Shown one piece after another: positions 1 through 7,942 of a stretch of DNA of 12,500 nt (within the stretch, counting starts at the first letter, position 1; each line of letters starts with the position of its first letter). Under the pieces are notes generated by a model. It was not told the origin of the DNA. It worked only from the letters and a program-made list of their open reading frames with translations, and did no database searches. The position numbers and the translations under genes are program-made. This stretch comes from Sphingomonadales bacterium UBA658 (GTDB taxonomy: Bacteria; Pseudomonadota; Alphaproteobacteria; Sphingomonadales; Sphingomonadaceae), in assembly GCA_002299195.1 (NCBI GenBank), contig DBOA01000054.1, positions 1 to 12,500 on the forward strand, in the 5' to 3' direction.

Positions 1-543
1 GTGCAATCGATCCGTTTCGGACCTGGTGAAGTGCTTTTGCAAAGCGCGATCGCGGGTCTGAATTGGCAACCTGAATATCGCAAAGGCAATGCCTTTAAGG
101 AACAGCGCTCGCGCATTCCCATGGAAAAACGGCGCGCAGCGCTCGACAAATATCTGGCCTCGCCCTTGGATGGCGCTGCGCCGGGCACTATCGCACTTGT
201 GCTAAAACGCCTCGGCGAACGCGCCCCTGATGATCCAGGGGCAAAGCTTTTGAAGTTGATGGCGGGGACCTATACCGGAAGATCACGCCTTCGTTCAGGG
301 CTCGCACCGGGCTGGAGCCTCGCCCACAAAACGGGAACGGGGCAGGTATTGGGTTCGATTTCGACCGCACTTAACGATGTCGGGGTTATGAAAGCACCGG
401 ACGGTTGTCGTTACCAGGTCGCCGTCATGATTGCCGAAACGCGCGCCGGACGAGAGGTCACAAACGGCCTCATGCAAAATGTGGCGCGCGCCGTGGTGCG
501 GCATCACCGCCAAATCCACCCCAAGGCCGAAAAGACGTCCTAA
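1..543 (+). CDS. Class A beta-lactamase-like serine hydrolase, C-terminal part (5' end outside window)
   Basis: The open frame runs from the window edge to TAA at 541-543 (180 codons). The GTG at position 1 is probably an internal valine, because the visible part begins in the middle of the fold. A KTG triad lies at residues 110-112 (AHKTGTGQVLG), followed by the strand-rich end typical of class A penicillin-recognising enzymes (NDVGVM, then YQVAVMIAETR). In this family the upstream SxxK and SDN motifs and a signal peptide would complete a periplasmic enzyme that acylates beta-lactams or related peptides; these lie outside the window and cannot be checked. Whether it is a true beta-lactamase or another serine hydrolase (for example a DD-peptidase-like protein) cannot be settled from this part. 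Class assignment is fairly sure; substrate is not. Confidence 0.8.
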   Translation: MQSIRFGPGEVLLQSAIAGLNWQPEYRKGNAFKEQRSRIPMEKRRAALDKYLASPLDGAAPGTIALVLKRLGERAPDDPGAKLLKLMAGTYTGRSRLRSGLAPGWSLAHKTGTGQVLGSISTALNDVGVMKAPDGCRYQVAVMIAETRAGREVTNGLMQNVARAVVRHHRQIHPKAEKTS

Positions 544-621
544 AGCGATAGCTGCCCAAATGTGCCTTCTGCCGAAAGGTAAAAGGAATTCAGCGTGTCA
601 AATAATCGCTTGCATGAATAT

Positions 622-640
622 TCGCTCCATTTTGGAGCGA
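622..640. repeat. Perfect 8-bp inverted repeat with 3-nt loop
   Basis: TCGCTCCA (622-629), TTT, TGGAGCGA (633-640) form a perfect stem. It lies 79 bp after the serine hydrolase stop. The bases that follow (CCAAAACG) contain no T-run, so it does not read as a standard intrinsic terminator. It could be a weak terminator, a 3'-end stabilising hairpin, or an operator. Confidence 0.4.
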
Positions 641-682
641 CCAAAACGTGCATCCGTGAATTTTGTTCCATAGGACGCGTAA

Positions 683-723
683 AGTTCACATTAGTTCACA
701 ATATAATTGTTACAAAAGTTACA
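683..723 (+). promoter_or_regulatory. Cluster of GTTCACA/GTTACA direct half-sites upstream of response regulator gene
   Basis: AGTTCACA occurs at 683-690 and 693-700, exactly 10 bp apart. GTTACA occurs at 709-714 and 718-723, 9 bp apart. A short palindrome, ACAAT-ATA-ATTGT (698-710), bridges the two pairs. Tandem direct half-sites spaced about one helical turn apart are the usual binding pattern of OmpR/PhoB-type regulators. The cluster ends 51 bp before the start of such a regulator, which suggests autoregulation. The repeats are seen directly; the binding protein is inferred. Confidence 0.45.
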
Positions 724-774
724 TTTGTGGCGTAAAACCAAGTGGGGGTTTGGTCCACTATTTAAGGCATAGTA

Positions 775-1512
775 ATGAAGAAATTTCATATAGCTGTGGT
801 AGAAGACGACTTAGCCTTTGCGGCGGAGATGGAGGAATTTCTGGGGGCGGCCGGCTATACGGTTTCCATCTATGACTCATCGCAGAAATTTTTGGCGACG
901 TTGCGCCAATCGGAATGCGACCTTCTCATCGTCGATTGGTCGATTCCTGATTTACCCGGTATTGAAGTGCTCGAATATATCCGGAAGTTTCATCCGGATA
1001 TGCCAGCCATCATGCTGACCGCACGCACCGAAAATACCGACATTGTGCGCGGGTTGCAGGCCGGTGCCGACGATTATGTTTCCAAGCCAGTAGATCCCGA
1101 CGTCCTTGCAATGCGGATCAAATCGCTGCTGCGCCGATCCAAAGGCGAAGTGAAAAACGTTTCGGAAAACGTCATCCTCGGCCGCTATTTGCTGCGGCCA
1201 TCGGCGTCCACGATCTACCTTGGCGACGAAGAGATCGTGCTGCCCAAGCGTGAATTTGACATGGCGATGCTGTTTTTCACAAATCCGAACCGCCTTCTTT
1301 CGCGGAAATATTTGGCAGCAACCTTATGGGGTAAAGTTGTCGATTACCAATCGCGGACGATTGACACCCATGTCGCACGGTTACGCAAGAACCTGAAGCT
1401 TGACCCCACATGTGGCATCAACCTGAATGCGTTGTACGGTTTTGGATATACCTTGCAGGCCGATGTGCACGCCATGAACGCAGCGCACGAACACACCGCC
1501 ATTTCGGCTTAG
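775..1512 (+). CDS. OmpR/PhoB-family two-component response regulator
   Basis: The 245-residue protein has a receiver domain (about 1-122) and a winged-helix DNA-binding domain (about 133-230). Receiver landmarks are the acidic pair D11/D12, the phospho-acceptor D54 in LLIVDW, T82 in the MLTAR motif and K104 in the VSKP motif. The output domain shows the OmpR-type pattern LPKREFDMAMLFF, then RTIDTHVARLRKNL and YGFGYTL. The ATG at 775 is supported by AAGG at 764-767 with a 7-nt spacer. Phosphorylation by a partner histidine kinase should control DNA binding, but no kinase gene lies in the window, so the partner and regulon are unknown. About 15 residues after the wing are extra and look disordered. 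Half-sites upstream (683-723) suggest it may regulate itself. Confidence 0.93.
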   Translation: MKKFHIAVVEDDLAFAAEMEEFLGAAGYTVSIYDSSQKFLATLRQSECDLLIVDWSIPDLPGIEVLEYIRKFHPDMPAIMLTARTENTDIVRGLQAGADDYVSKPVDPDVLAMRIKSLLRRSKGEVKNVSENVILGRYLLRPSASTIYLGDEEIVLPKREFDMAMLFFTNPNRLLSRKYLAATLWGKVVDYQSRTIDTHVARLRKNLKLDPTCGINLNALYGFGYTLQADVHAMNAAHEHTAISA

Positions 1513-1542
1513 ACAGATAACCGCGCCGCTTTAGCCAAGCCC

Positions 1543-1599
1543 GCTGCGTCGGAACAGCGATCCGTGCGCAGCCCAGACTAAGGATGGTTTCGGGGAAAC
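1543..1599 (+). other. Two small hairpins in the leader before pnuC
   Basis: GCTGCG (1543-1548) can pair with CGCAGC (1567-1572), and GTTTC (1587-1591) with GAAAC (1595-1599). They lie in the 154-bp gap between the regulator stop and pnuC. No TPP-riboswitch core (CTGAGA) is visible and I recognise no known NAD-class riboswitch. There is no T-run after either stem. I record them only as possible leader structure. Confidence 0.2.
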
Positions 1600-1666
1600 T
1601 AACGTTGCACGGCAGGGTTAATCGTCGGCACTTGCGTCCCTCGGTCATGGCGCTACAGCACGCAAA

Positions 1667-2224
1667 ATGAGCATGTTTGAAATCGTCGCCGTGCTGCTCG
1701 GCATTGCCAACATCGTCCTGATTATCCGGCGATCGGTTTGGAACTTTCCCGTGGCGATTTTCATGGTTGCTTTATATTTCATCATCTTCCGCGACGCCAA
1801 ACTGTACAGCGACGCCGGGCTGCAGATCTTTTTTGCGGGCATCAATCTTTATGGCTGGTGGAGCTGGAACCGGAATAAAGGCGAAAGCGGCGTGATCTCC
1901 GTCCGCAGGCTTCCGGCAACGGGCTATGCGTTGTGGATTGCAGGTTCGATCATGGCCATTTGGACATGGGGCGCCATCATGCATGCCGAAACCGATGCCA
2001 GCTATCCCTATTGGGATGCGTCAGTCGCGATGCTGTCGATTGTGGGGCAGATTTTGATGACCCGGCGCTTTGTCGAAAACTGGCATTATTGGATCATCGT
2101 CAATATCATCTCCATTCCGCTGTATATCGTCAAAGACCTGGATCTCACCGCCGGACTTTACGGGCTGTTTCTGGTGCTGGCGGTCGCGGGCCTTGTCGAA
2201 TGGCGCAAGGCAGAACGCGCATGA
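1667..2224 (+). CDS. pnuC: PnuC-family nicotinamide riboside transporter
   Basis: This 185-residue integral membrane protein has about seven hydrophobic segments, roughly at residues 3-20, 26-42, 48-64, 86-104, 118-132, 139-157 and 160-177. Family hallmarks are WNFPVAI near residue 25, YGWWSW at 62-67, and the paired motif ENWHYWIIVN...IPLYIVKDL near residues 137-158. PnuC proteins carry nicotinamide riboside across the inner membrane by facilitated diffusion, driven by phosphorylation of the substrate inside. The neighbour encodes exactly such a kinase, overlapping by 4 bp (ATGA), which supports NR rather than thiamine (PnuT) as substrate. No convincing Shine-Dalgarno precedes the ATG at 1667, and an ATG at 1673 is an alternative start. 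The frame is closed by a stop at 1619-1621, so no longer start is likely. Confidence 0.88.
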   Translation: MSMFEIVAVLLGIANIVLIIRRSVWNFPVAIFMVALYFIIFRDAKLYSDAGLQIFFAGINLYGWWSWNRNKGESGVISVRRLPATGYALWIAGSIMAIWTWGAIMHAETDASYPYWDASVAMLSIVGQILMTRRFVENWHYWIIVNIISIPLYIVKDLDLTAGLYGLFLVLAVAGLVEWRKAERA

Positions 2225-2736
2225 AACGGATTTGCCTGCACGGCCCCGAAAGCACGGGCAAATCGACATTGGGCACGCGGCTTGCTGCGCATTTGGGATG
2301 CGAAGTCGTGCCCGAATATGGCCGCGCTTATTGCGAGGCGCATGGCACCGACATCGGCATGGCGCAGCTTGTCCACATTGCGCAGACGCAAGACGCGATG
2401 AACCGCGCCGCAGCCGCGCGCGCAGCTGAGCTGGGCGCGGGTTATGTATTGTTCGATACAGACCCGCTGATAACGTCGGTGTGGGCGCACATGATGTTTG
2501 GCGCAGCAGATGGATATTTCGGCGCGTTTGCCGGCTTTGCCGACCATTATCTGTTGCTCGACATCGACCTGCCCTTTGTCGACGACGGCTTGCGCGTATA
2601 TGCACAATCGGCGGAGCGCAAACGCTTTTTCGACCTATGCCGCGCGGAGCTCGATGGACGCGGTGTCCGCTACACGCTCATTCAGGGCGAAGGCGAAGCG
2701 CGTTTCACCGCGGCATTGGCCGCCATCTCAGGCTAA
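2221..2736 (+). CDS. NadR-like ribosylnicotinamide kinase (AAA-type P-loop ATPase)
   Basis: The 171-residue soluble protein matches the C-terminal kinase domain of NadR. It has a Walker A loop GPESTGKST (residues 8-16), the EYGR motif (32-35), DTD at 79-81, and LPFVDDGLR (117-125), which fits the D-x-P-x-x-x-D-G-x-R pattern of the family. NadR kinases phosphorylate nicotinamide riboside to NMN with ATP. Unlike enterobacterial NadR, there is no HTH repressor and no NMN adenylyltransferase domain, so NMN must be adenylated by another enzyme. The start at 2221 shares ATGA with the pnuC stop, indicating translational coupling. The same frame is open upstream to 1933, but that part lies inside pnuC and the P-loop belongs at the N-terminus. 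The gene ends tail-to-tail with the ABC-F gene. Confidence 0.87.
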   Translation: MKRICLHGPESTGKSTLGTRLAAHLGCEVVPEYGRAYCEAHGTDIGMAQLVHIAQTQDAMNRAAAARAAELGAGYVLFDTDPLITSVWAHMMFGAADGYFGAFAGFADHYLLLDIDLPFVDDGLRVYAQSAERKRFFDLCRAELDGRGVRYTLIQGEGEARFTAALAAISG

Positions 2737-4595
2737 GCCTTCTCCAACGCCTCGCTTGCCGCAACCCAGCGGGCTTCGGCGGCCTCTTGCGCGGCGACAA
2801 TCTTCCCGCGCCGTTGCGACAGTTCGCCCATCGTCAGGTTCTTATATTCATTCGCGGCCGACGCCGGATCGAACATCGCCCGGTCAATCGCGCTCAACAC
2901 AACCTCAAGCTTGGCAAGGTCCGCCTCTGCATCACTGACTTCGCGCTTAAGCTTGCTTTGCGCCTCACGTGCTGCGGCTTGCGCTTTTTTGTCTTCCTTG
3001 CGGTCGGCCTTGGATACCTTCTCTTTCGCGGGGCCCTTGCCCAGGATGAAGTCGGTATAATCCTCAATCGTGCCCGAAAATTCGGTCGCGGTCCCGCCAT
3101 CGACGAGCACCAACCGGTCGGCCGTTAGCTCCAACATATGGCGGTCATGGCTGACCAGCACCACGGTGCCTTCATATTCGTTCAGCGCCTGCACCAACGC
3201 TTCACGCGCATCGACGTCCAAGTGGTTCGTCGGCTCGTCAAGGATCAGCATATGCGGCGCATCGCGGGTAATCAGCGCCAGCGCCAACCGCGCGCGTTCA
3301 CCACCCGACAGCTTGCCGACCTTCGTCGTTGCCTTTGCCCCTGAAAAGCCGAAGCGGCCCAATTGCGCGCGCACCGCGCCGGGGGTCGCGCCCTTCATCT
3401 GCTGGGTCATATGCTCCAGCGGGGTATCATCACCGTCAAGTTCTTCGACCTGATATTGCGTGAAATAGCCAACGCGCATTTTGCCCGACGCGCTCATCGC
3501 CCCGTCCATCGGCGTCAATTGCGCCGCAAGCAACCGCGCGAGCGTGGTCTTGCCATTGCCGTTGCGGCCCAGCAACGCGATCCGGTCATCGGGGTCGATG
3601 CGCAGGTTCAACCGCTGAAGTATCGGTTTACCCGCGGTGTAGCCGACACTCGCCAGATCAAGCGTGACCAATGGCGGTTTCAATTCGTCGGGACTTGGGA
3701 AGTCAAAGCTTAACGTCGGATCTTCGGCCATCGCGGCAATGGGCTGCATGCGCGCCAGCGCCTTGGCTCTGGACTGCGCCTGCTTCGCGGTGGAGGCACG
3801 GGCCGAGTTGCGCGCAACATAATCCTGCAGCTTGGCGCGCTGCGCATCCTGCGAAGCCTTGGCCGCCGCCAACTGGGCTGCACGTTCGGCACGCTGGCGC
3901 TCGAACGAGTCATAGCCGCCGGAATAGAGCATCGTGGACCCGCCTTCGAGATGCAGGATATTGTCGACCACATTGTTCAACAAATCGCGTTCGTGGCTGA
4001 TCACCACCATCATCGACGGATAGGATTTGAGGAAGTTTTCCAGCCACAATGTCGCTTCAAGATCCAAGTGGTTTGAAGGTTCGTCGAGCAGCAACAAATC
4101 GGGCTCGGAAAACAAAAGCGCCGCCAAGGCAACGCGCATTTTCCAACCACCGGAATAACTATCGAGCGGCCGGCCCTGCATTTCTTCATCGAAACCAAGT
4201 CCGACGAGAATGCGCGCGGCACGCGCAGGGGCGGTGTAGGCATCAATCGCGATCAACCGTTCGTGCAGTTCGCCCAGCCGGTCGGGGTCGGCGCAATGCT
4301 CCGCCTCTTCCATCAAAGCCGCACGCTCGACATCACCCGCCAGCACAGTTTCGAACGGCGTTGCCGTGCCCGATGGCGCTTCCTGCGCGATATAGCCGAT
4401 GCGCGTATTCTTCGGCATATCCATGCTGCCTTCGTCGGCTTCCAACTCGCCGATCATCACCTTCATCAGCGTGGATTTGCCCGCGCCATTGCGGCCGATA
4501 AGGCCAACGCGCGAATAAGGCGGTAGCGTCGCGGTCGCGCGGTCCAATATGGTGCGGCCACCAAGGCGCACGGTGATTCCGTTTAAGTTTAGCAT
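2733..4595 (-). CDS. ABC-F family ATPase (ribosome-associated, duplicated ABC domains)
   Basis: This 620-residue protein has two ABC nucleotide-binding domains and no membrane segments, as in the ABC-F class. Domain 1: Walker A GRNGAGKST (34-42), signature YSGGW (147-151), Walker B with DEPSNHLD (171-178), H-loop H201. Domain 2: Walker A GRNGNGKTT (343-351), signature LSGGE (429-433), DEPTNHLD (453-460), H-loop H483. Both catalytic glutamates are present (E172, E454). The interdomain linker (about 235-295) is the charged helical arm that contacts P-site tRNA in this class. A charged, coiled-coil-like C-terminal tail fills about 520-620. Length and tail resemble YheS/Uup-type housekeeping members more than EttA (about 555 aa) or antibiotic-resistance ABC-Fs; the subgroup is not certain. 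lepA lies 98 bp upstream on the same strand. The TAG overlaps the stop of the nadR-like gene. The Shine-Dalgarno is weak. Confidence 0.92.
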   Translation of the reverse strand: MLNLNGITVRLGGRTILDRATATLPPYSRVGLIGRNGAGKSTLMKVMIGELEADEGSMDMPKNTRIGYIAQEAPSGTATPFETVLAGDVERAALMEEAEHCADPDRLGELHERLIAIDAYTAPARAARILVGLGFDEEMQGRPLDSYSGGWKMRVALAALLFSEPDLLLLDEPSNHLDLEATLWLENFLKSYPSMMVVISHERDLLNNVVDNILHLEGGSTMLYSGGYDSFERQRAERAAQLAAAKASQDAQRAKLQDYVARNSARASTAKQAQSRAKALARMQPIAAMAEDPTLSFDFPSPDELKPPLVTLDLASVGYTAGKPILQRLNLRIDPDDRIALLGRNGNGKTTLARLLAAQLTPMDGAMSASGKMRVGYFTQYQVEELDGDDTPLEHMTQQMKGATPGAVRAQLGRFGFSGAKATTKVGKLSGGERARLALALITRDAPHMLILDEPTNHLDVDAREALVQALNEYEGTVVLVSHDRHMLELTADRLVLVDGGTATEFSGTIEDYTDFILGKGPAKEKVSKADRKEDKKAQAAAREAQSKLKREVSDAEADLAKLEVVLSAIDRAMFDPASAANEYKNLTMGELSQRRGKIVAAQEAAEARWVAASEALEKA

Positions 4596-4693
4596 GATGC
4601 CGCGCGCCTAGCAGAGGCGGATGCGTATGTCACCGCATACCGTATCGCACATTCCGGGGGGCGAAGGACCGGAACGAACGGAACCGCCGCCCC

Positions 4694-6511
4694 TTACTCC
4701 TCACCCATCCGAAGCGCGGCGATAAACGCCTCCTGCGGGATGCTGACGTTCCCATATTCGCGCATCCGCGCTTTGCCCTTTTTCTGCTTTTCCAGCAGCT
4801 TTTTCTTGCGGCTGATGTCGCCGCCATAGCATTTGGCGGTTACGTCTTTGCGCATCGCGGCGATGGTTTCGCGGGCGATCACTTTGCCGCCAATGGCCGC
4901 TTGGATCGGGATTTTGAACAAATGGCGCGGGATGAGGTCTTTTAGGCGCTCGCACATGCCGCGGCCGCGGGATTCTGCGGTGCCGCGGTGGACGATCATG
5001 CTCAGCGCGTCGACCGCGTCGCCATTGACCAGCACGCTCATCTTCACAAGGTCGCCTTCGCGGTGGCCGATCTGGTGGTAATCGAACGAGGCGTAGCCGC
5101 GCGAAATGCTCTTCAACCGGTCATAGAAATCGAACACGACTTCGTTGAGCGGCAGTTCATAGACGATCTGCGCACGGCCACCGACATAGGTCAGTTGCTT
5201 TTGCACGCCGCGCCGGTCCTGACACAGTTTCAATATGCTGCCCAGATATTCGTCGGGGCAGTAAATCGTCGCCTCAATCCACGGCTCCTGAATTTCCGCG
5301 ATGCGGTTAATGTCGGGCATGTCGGCGGGGTTGTGCAGCTCCATACTGCGCGCGTCTTCGGTCTTCGATCGGCTCAGCTCCAGCTTGTACACAACCGACG
5401 GCGCGGTGGTGATAAGATCCAGGTCAAATTCGCGCGTCAGGCGCTCCTGAATGATCTCAAGGTGCAACAGCCCCAGGAACCCGCAGCGAAAGCCAAAGCC
5501 CAACGCCGCGCTGCTTTCGGTTTCAAAGCTGAATGATGCGTCATTCAGGCGCAGCTTGCTGATGCTTTCGCGCAGTTTTTCAAAGTCCGCAGCGTCGGTG
5601 GGGAACAGGCCGCAGAACACCACGGGCTGCACTTCCTTAAACCCGGGCAGCGGTTCGGCGGCGGGGCGCTTGGCATCGGTGATGGTGTCACCCACGCGGG
5701 TTTGCGCGACTTCTTTAATCTGCGCGGTGATAATGCCGACTTCGCCCGCCGCGATTTCGGACAGGATTTCCAGCTTTGGCCGCATACAGCCGACGCGGTC
5801 GACCAAATGCTTTGTACCGGCGGCCATGAATTGGATTTCCTGACCTTTTTTGATGACGCCGTCGATAACGCGGATCAGGATGACGACGCCCAGATAGGGG
5901 TCGTACCATGAATCGACCAACATCGCCTTCAACGGCGCGTTGCGGTCGCCCTTTGGCGGGGGAATGCGCGTGACCACGGCCTCCAACACCTCATCAATGC
6001 CGATGCCCGATTTCGCAGAAGTCAGCACCGCATTGTCGGCGGGCAAGCCAATGATTTCCTCAATCTCGGCCTTCACCTTGTCCACCTCTGCCGCGGGCAG
6101 ATCGATCTTGTTGATGACGGGCACGATTTCATGGTCATGCTCAATGGATTGATAGACGTTGGCCAGCGTCTGCGCCTCAACACCTTGCGCGGCGTCGACG
6201 ACAAGCAACGCGCCTTCGCACGCGGCGAGGCTGCGGCTGACTTCATAGGCAAAGTCGACATGGCCCGGCGTGTCCATCAGGTTCAACTGATAAGTGATGC
6301 CGTCCTTCGCGGTATAATCCAGCCGCACCGTCTGCGCCTTGATCGTGATGCCGCGTTCTTTTTCAATGTCCATATTATCAAGGACTTGGCTCGTCATCTC
6401 ACGCGCCGTCAGGCCGCCCGTTTGCTGGATCAGCCGATCCGCAAGGGTCGACTTCCCGTGATCAATGTGCGCGATTATGGAAAAATTACGGATAAGCGAG
6501 AGTTCGGTCAT
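4694..6511 (-). CDS. lepA: Elongation factor 4 (LepA), translational GTPase
   Basis: The 605-residue protein is of normal LepA length and complete. GTPase motifs are all present: G1 AHIDHGKST (14-22), G2 RGIT (53-56), G3 DTPGH (80-84), G4 NKID (134-137) and G5 SAK (165-167). The LepA-specific C-terminal domain ends in [15 protein letters not shown] followed by PQEAFIAAL. LepA binds the ribosome and has been linked to back-translocation, stalled-ribosome recovery and 30S assembly or initiation. I chose the ATG at 6511: it gives the standard [23 protein letters not shown] start and has AGGGG (6519-6523) 7 nt upstream. The frame stays open 12 codons further, but that stretch is not conserved-looking. 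The ABC-F gene follows on the same strand after 98 bp, so they may be co-transcribed. Confidence 0.96.
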   Translation of the reverse strand: MTELSLIRNFSIIAHIDHGKSTLADRLIQQTGGLTAREMTSQVLDNMDIEKERGITIKAQTVRLDYTAKDGITYQLNLMDTPGHVDFAYEVSRSLAACEGALLVVDAAQGVEAQTLANVYQSIEHDHEIVPVINKIDLPAAEVDKVKAEIEEIIGLPADNAVLTSAKSGIGIDEVLEAVVTRIPPPKGDRNAPLKAMLVDSWYDPYLGVVILIRVIDGVIKKGQEIQFMAAGTKHLVDRVGCMRPKLEILSEIAAGEVGIITAQIKEVAQTRVGDTITDAKRPAAEPLPGFKEVQPVVFCGLFPTDAADFEKLRESISKLRLNDASFSFETESSAALGFGFRCGFLGLLHLEIIQERLTREFDLDLITTAPSVVYKLELSRSKTEDARSMELHNPADMPDINRIAEIQEPWIEATIYCPDEYLGSILKLCQDRRGVQKQLTYVGGRAQIVYELPLNEVVFDFYDRLKSISRGYASFDYHQIGHREGDLVKMSVLVNGDAVDALSMIVHRGTAESRGRGMCERLKDLIPRHLFKIPIQAAIGGKVIARETIAAMRKDVTAKCYGGDISRKKKLLEKQKKGKARMREYGNVSIPQEAFIAALRMGEE

Positions 6512-7000
6512 GCAGCCGCCCCTAGCAGGGCTGCCCCGCCCCATCAAGCATGGCGGAACGCCTGTATCACGCTATGTGAATCGGGATAATGGATGGGGAT
6601 GTGTGTAGGAAAGTGGTTTTTGCAGCTGACTTGTGTCGGACCAGCAGGTTTCACAACGATTTAGCAACACACTCGAGCCAAAACTCTCAACATCATCAGT
6701 AATTTTCAGGCACCGCTAGATATCTACGATGCCAGACGCCAACGTCGCGGCCGCCCAGTTAGGACATACAGTGACGACTTGGTAAATTGCGAAAAAACGT
6801 GATTTTTATTCCAGTGATCTGAATGTAATTTTGATGCGTCCAAATAAGACTGGGATGCAAACAGATGTTCAAAAACTCTGCCTTTTGACTTGGCGCAGCG
6901 ATCAACGATCAAAAAGCGAGATGTCGTAGCCATCAAATTCACTCCTGCGTCTAGTCGTAAAATGTGATTGGTGCCCGCGACGCAACGGCGCCGCTGAACA
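6512..7000. other. AT-rich intergenic stretch between lepA and HNH gene
   Basis: This stretch holds the lepA Shine-Dalgarno and presumably its promoter (minus strand, near 6511-6600), plus one small minus-strand ORF (6724-6933). Hand-counted lines give 26/60 GC (6661-6720) and 27/60 GC (6841-6900), against 37/60 in a lepA line (5041-5100). I see no tRNA, no CRISPR-like array and no insertion-sequence ends in it. Confidence 0.5.
6724..6933 (-). CDS. Possible small hypothetical protein (69 aa)
   Basis: I do not recognise this protein. The ATG at 6933 is preceded on the minus strand by AGGAG with an 8-nt spacer, which is a very good ribosome-binding site; a GTG three codons upstream would leave no spacer. 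The product is basic and mostly polar, starts MATTSRFLIVDRCAKSKG, and ends in a TGRPRRWRL-type arginine-rich tail. There is no signal peptide or clear membrane segment. It lies in the AT-rich block, 67 bp downstream of the last HNH codon and 212 bp upstream of lepA, all on the same strand. It could be a real small accessory gene, the remnant of a longer one, or chance. The ribosome-binding site is the main support. Confidence 0.35.
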   Translation of the reverse strand: MATTSRFLIVDRCAKSKGRVFEHLFASQSYLDASKLHSDHWNKNHVFSQFTKSSLYVLTGRPRRWRLAS

Positions 7001-7905
7001 TCAGCTCTTAAAACAATTCTGCCGATGCCACTCCAAAAATCTTGGGTGAGGTCTAAGCGTTGGATGGCGTGGCAATTCCGCCTTGCGGCTTGGATTGACT
7101 AGCTCCAAATACGATCAGAGTCGTTCACCTGCCTTGAAACGAGGATATCCAGATCATCCGATAAGCTAACCAGACCTCGGTCGAACATCCAGTGAACCGT
7201 TCCCGAGAGCGCGATGCCATTAGCGACGATGTCGGGACCGTTTGCTTCGACGGGTTTGATATGGGCGGCCTCAACTTCGGCACGCCCGCCACCGTTGATG
7301 AACTTAAATCCGGTAATCGCGCATCTGCAATCATACGCATCAAGCACAATTTTTCGGAAGACCCGATCACGAACAAGGCGGTTGCTGATCGAACTTATGC
7401 GTTCACGCTCTTGGTCAAAGATGAACGGAGCGACTGTTTCACTGAAATGGCTCTCGACGACCTTTGGATCGGATGCGTCTGTCCTTGGCAGCATATCGTC
7501 CACATCCGGAATTCCGCGTTCCAAAATACGATTAAAGTCTTCTAGGGAGATTGGCCGAACCGCGGCTTGAGCCCTACCGGAAATCTTGCCAGCTTCGTTG
7601 AGTAGACCGCGCTCAACTAAACCATCATGATCATTGAACGGAACGGTATACTCCATCGGCAAGTATGAACCGGGCTCAATTAGAGCGAGATACATATTTG
7701 CAATGGTCGGGTCTGGAACGATTTCTTCGACCCTTGCAATGGCAAAATAGCCCTTTTTTCCAGCCTTGACCGGTTCATAATAAACGACCCAGTCCCCAAC
7801 CAATTGACTTGCTCTGGAGAGATACTGGCTTGGAAATTGATACCGTTCTTCGGGCCGATCATCGTAAATGGAGTCAGCGCGGTGCAGAAATACGCCTTTA
7901 GCCAA
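7001..7905 (-). pseudogene. HNH endonuclease gene with one-base frameshift near the 3' end
   Basis: The open part (TTG at 7905 to TAG at 7099-7101) codes for 268 residues. An N-terminal domain begins MAKGVFLHRADSIYDD and contains VGDWVVYYEP. A C-terminal HNH_2-type nuclease domain follows, with YDCRCAITG (191-199), EAAHIKP (212-218; H215), N229 and TVHWMFDRG (236-244; H238), so the H-N-H residues are intact. The family normally continues about 30 residues and ends in RPHPxFLxxHR. Exactly that is readable from 7102 in the neighbouring frame: 33 codons starting LVNPSRKAEL, including RPHPRFLEWHR, ending at TGA 7001-7003. Restoring one base at about 7102 gives a 301-residue protein. AGGA precedes the TTG by 8 nt, and a stop lies two codons upstream. 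It may be a solitary restriction-type nuclease; no methylase is nearby. GC is about 45%. Confidence 0.85.
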
Positions 7906-7927
7906 AGTTCAGGTCCTATCCATCGAT

Positions 7928-7942
7928 GCGCGAGTTTCGCGC
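7928..7942. repeat. Perfect 6-bp inverted repeat upstream of HNH gene
   Basis: GCGCGA (7928-7933), GTT, TCGCGC (7937-7942). It lies 22 bp upstream of the HNH start codon, within the expected 5' leader. It could be an operator or a leader hairpin; the sequence alone does not decide. Confidence 0.3.

Noticed and set aside
1513..1666. A thiamine or NAD-class riboswitch before pnuC
   Set aside because: No CTGAGA core or other consensus I know is present; only two short hairpins can be drawn.
1933..2220. Upstream extension of the nadR-like frame (96 more codons)
   Set aside because: It overlaps pnuC in another frame. The P-loop belongs near the N-terminus, and the ATGA overlap at 2221 gives a natural start.
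4656..4693. GGGGCG/CGCCCC pairing right after the lepA stop as an intrinsic terminator
   Set aside because: Only six pairs around a 24-nt interior with no matching inner stem, and no T-run on the minus strand.
6512..6547. Twelve-codon N-terminal extension of LepA
   Set aside because: The family starts at the MTELS-type methionine, and AGGGG at 6519-6523 places the start at 6511.
6601..6672. GTGTGT (6601-6606) and ACACAC (6667-6672) as a mobile-element end pair
   Set aside because: Six bases of low complexity 60 bp apart with no flanking duplication; chance is enough.
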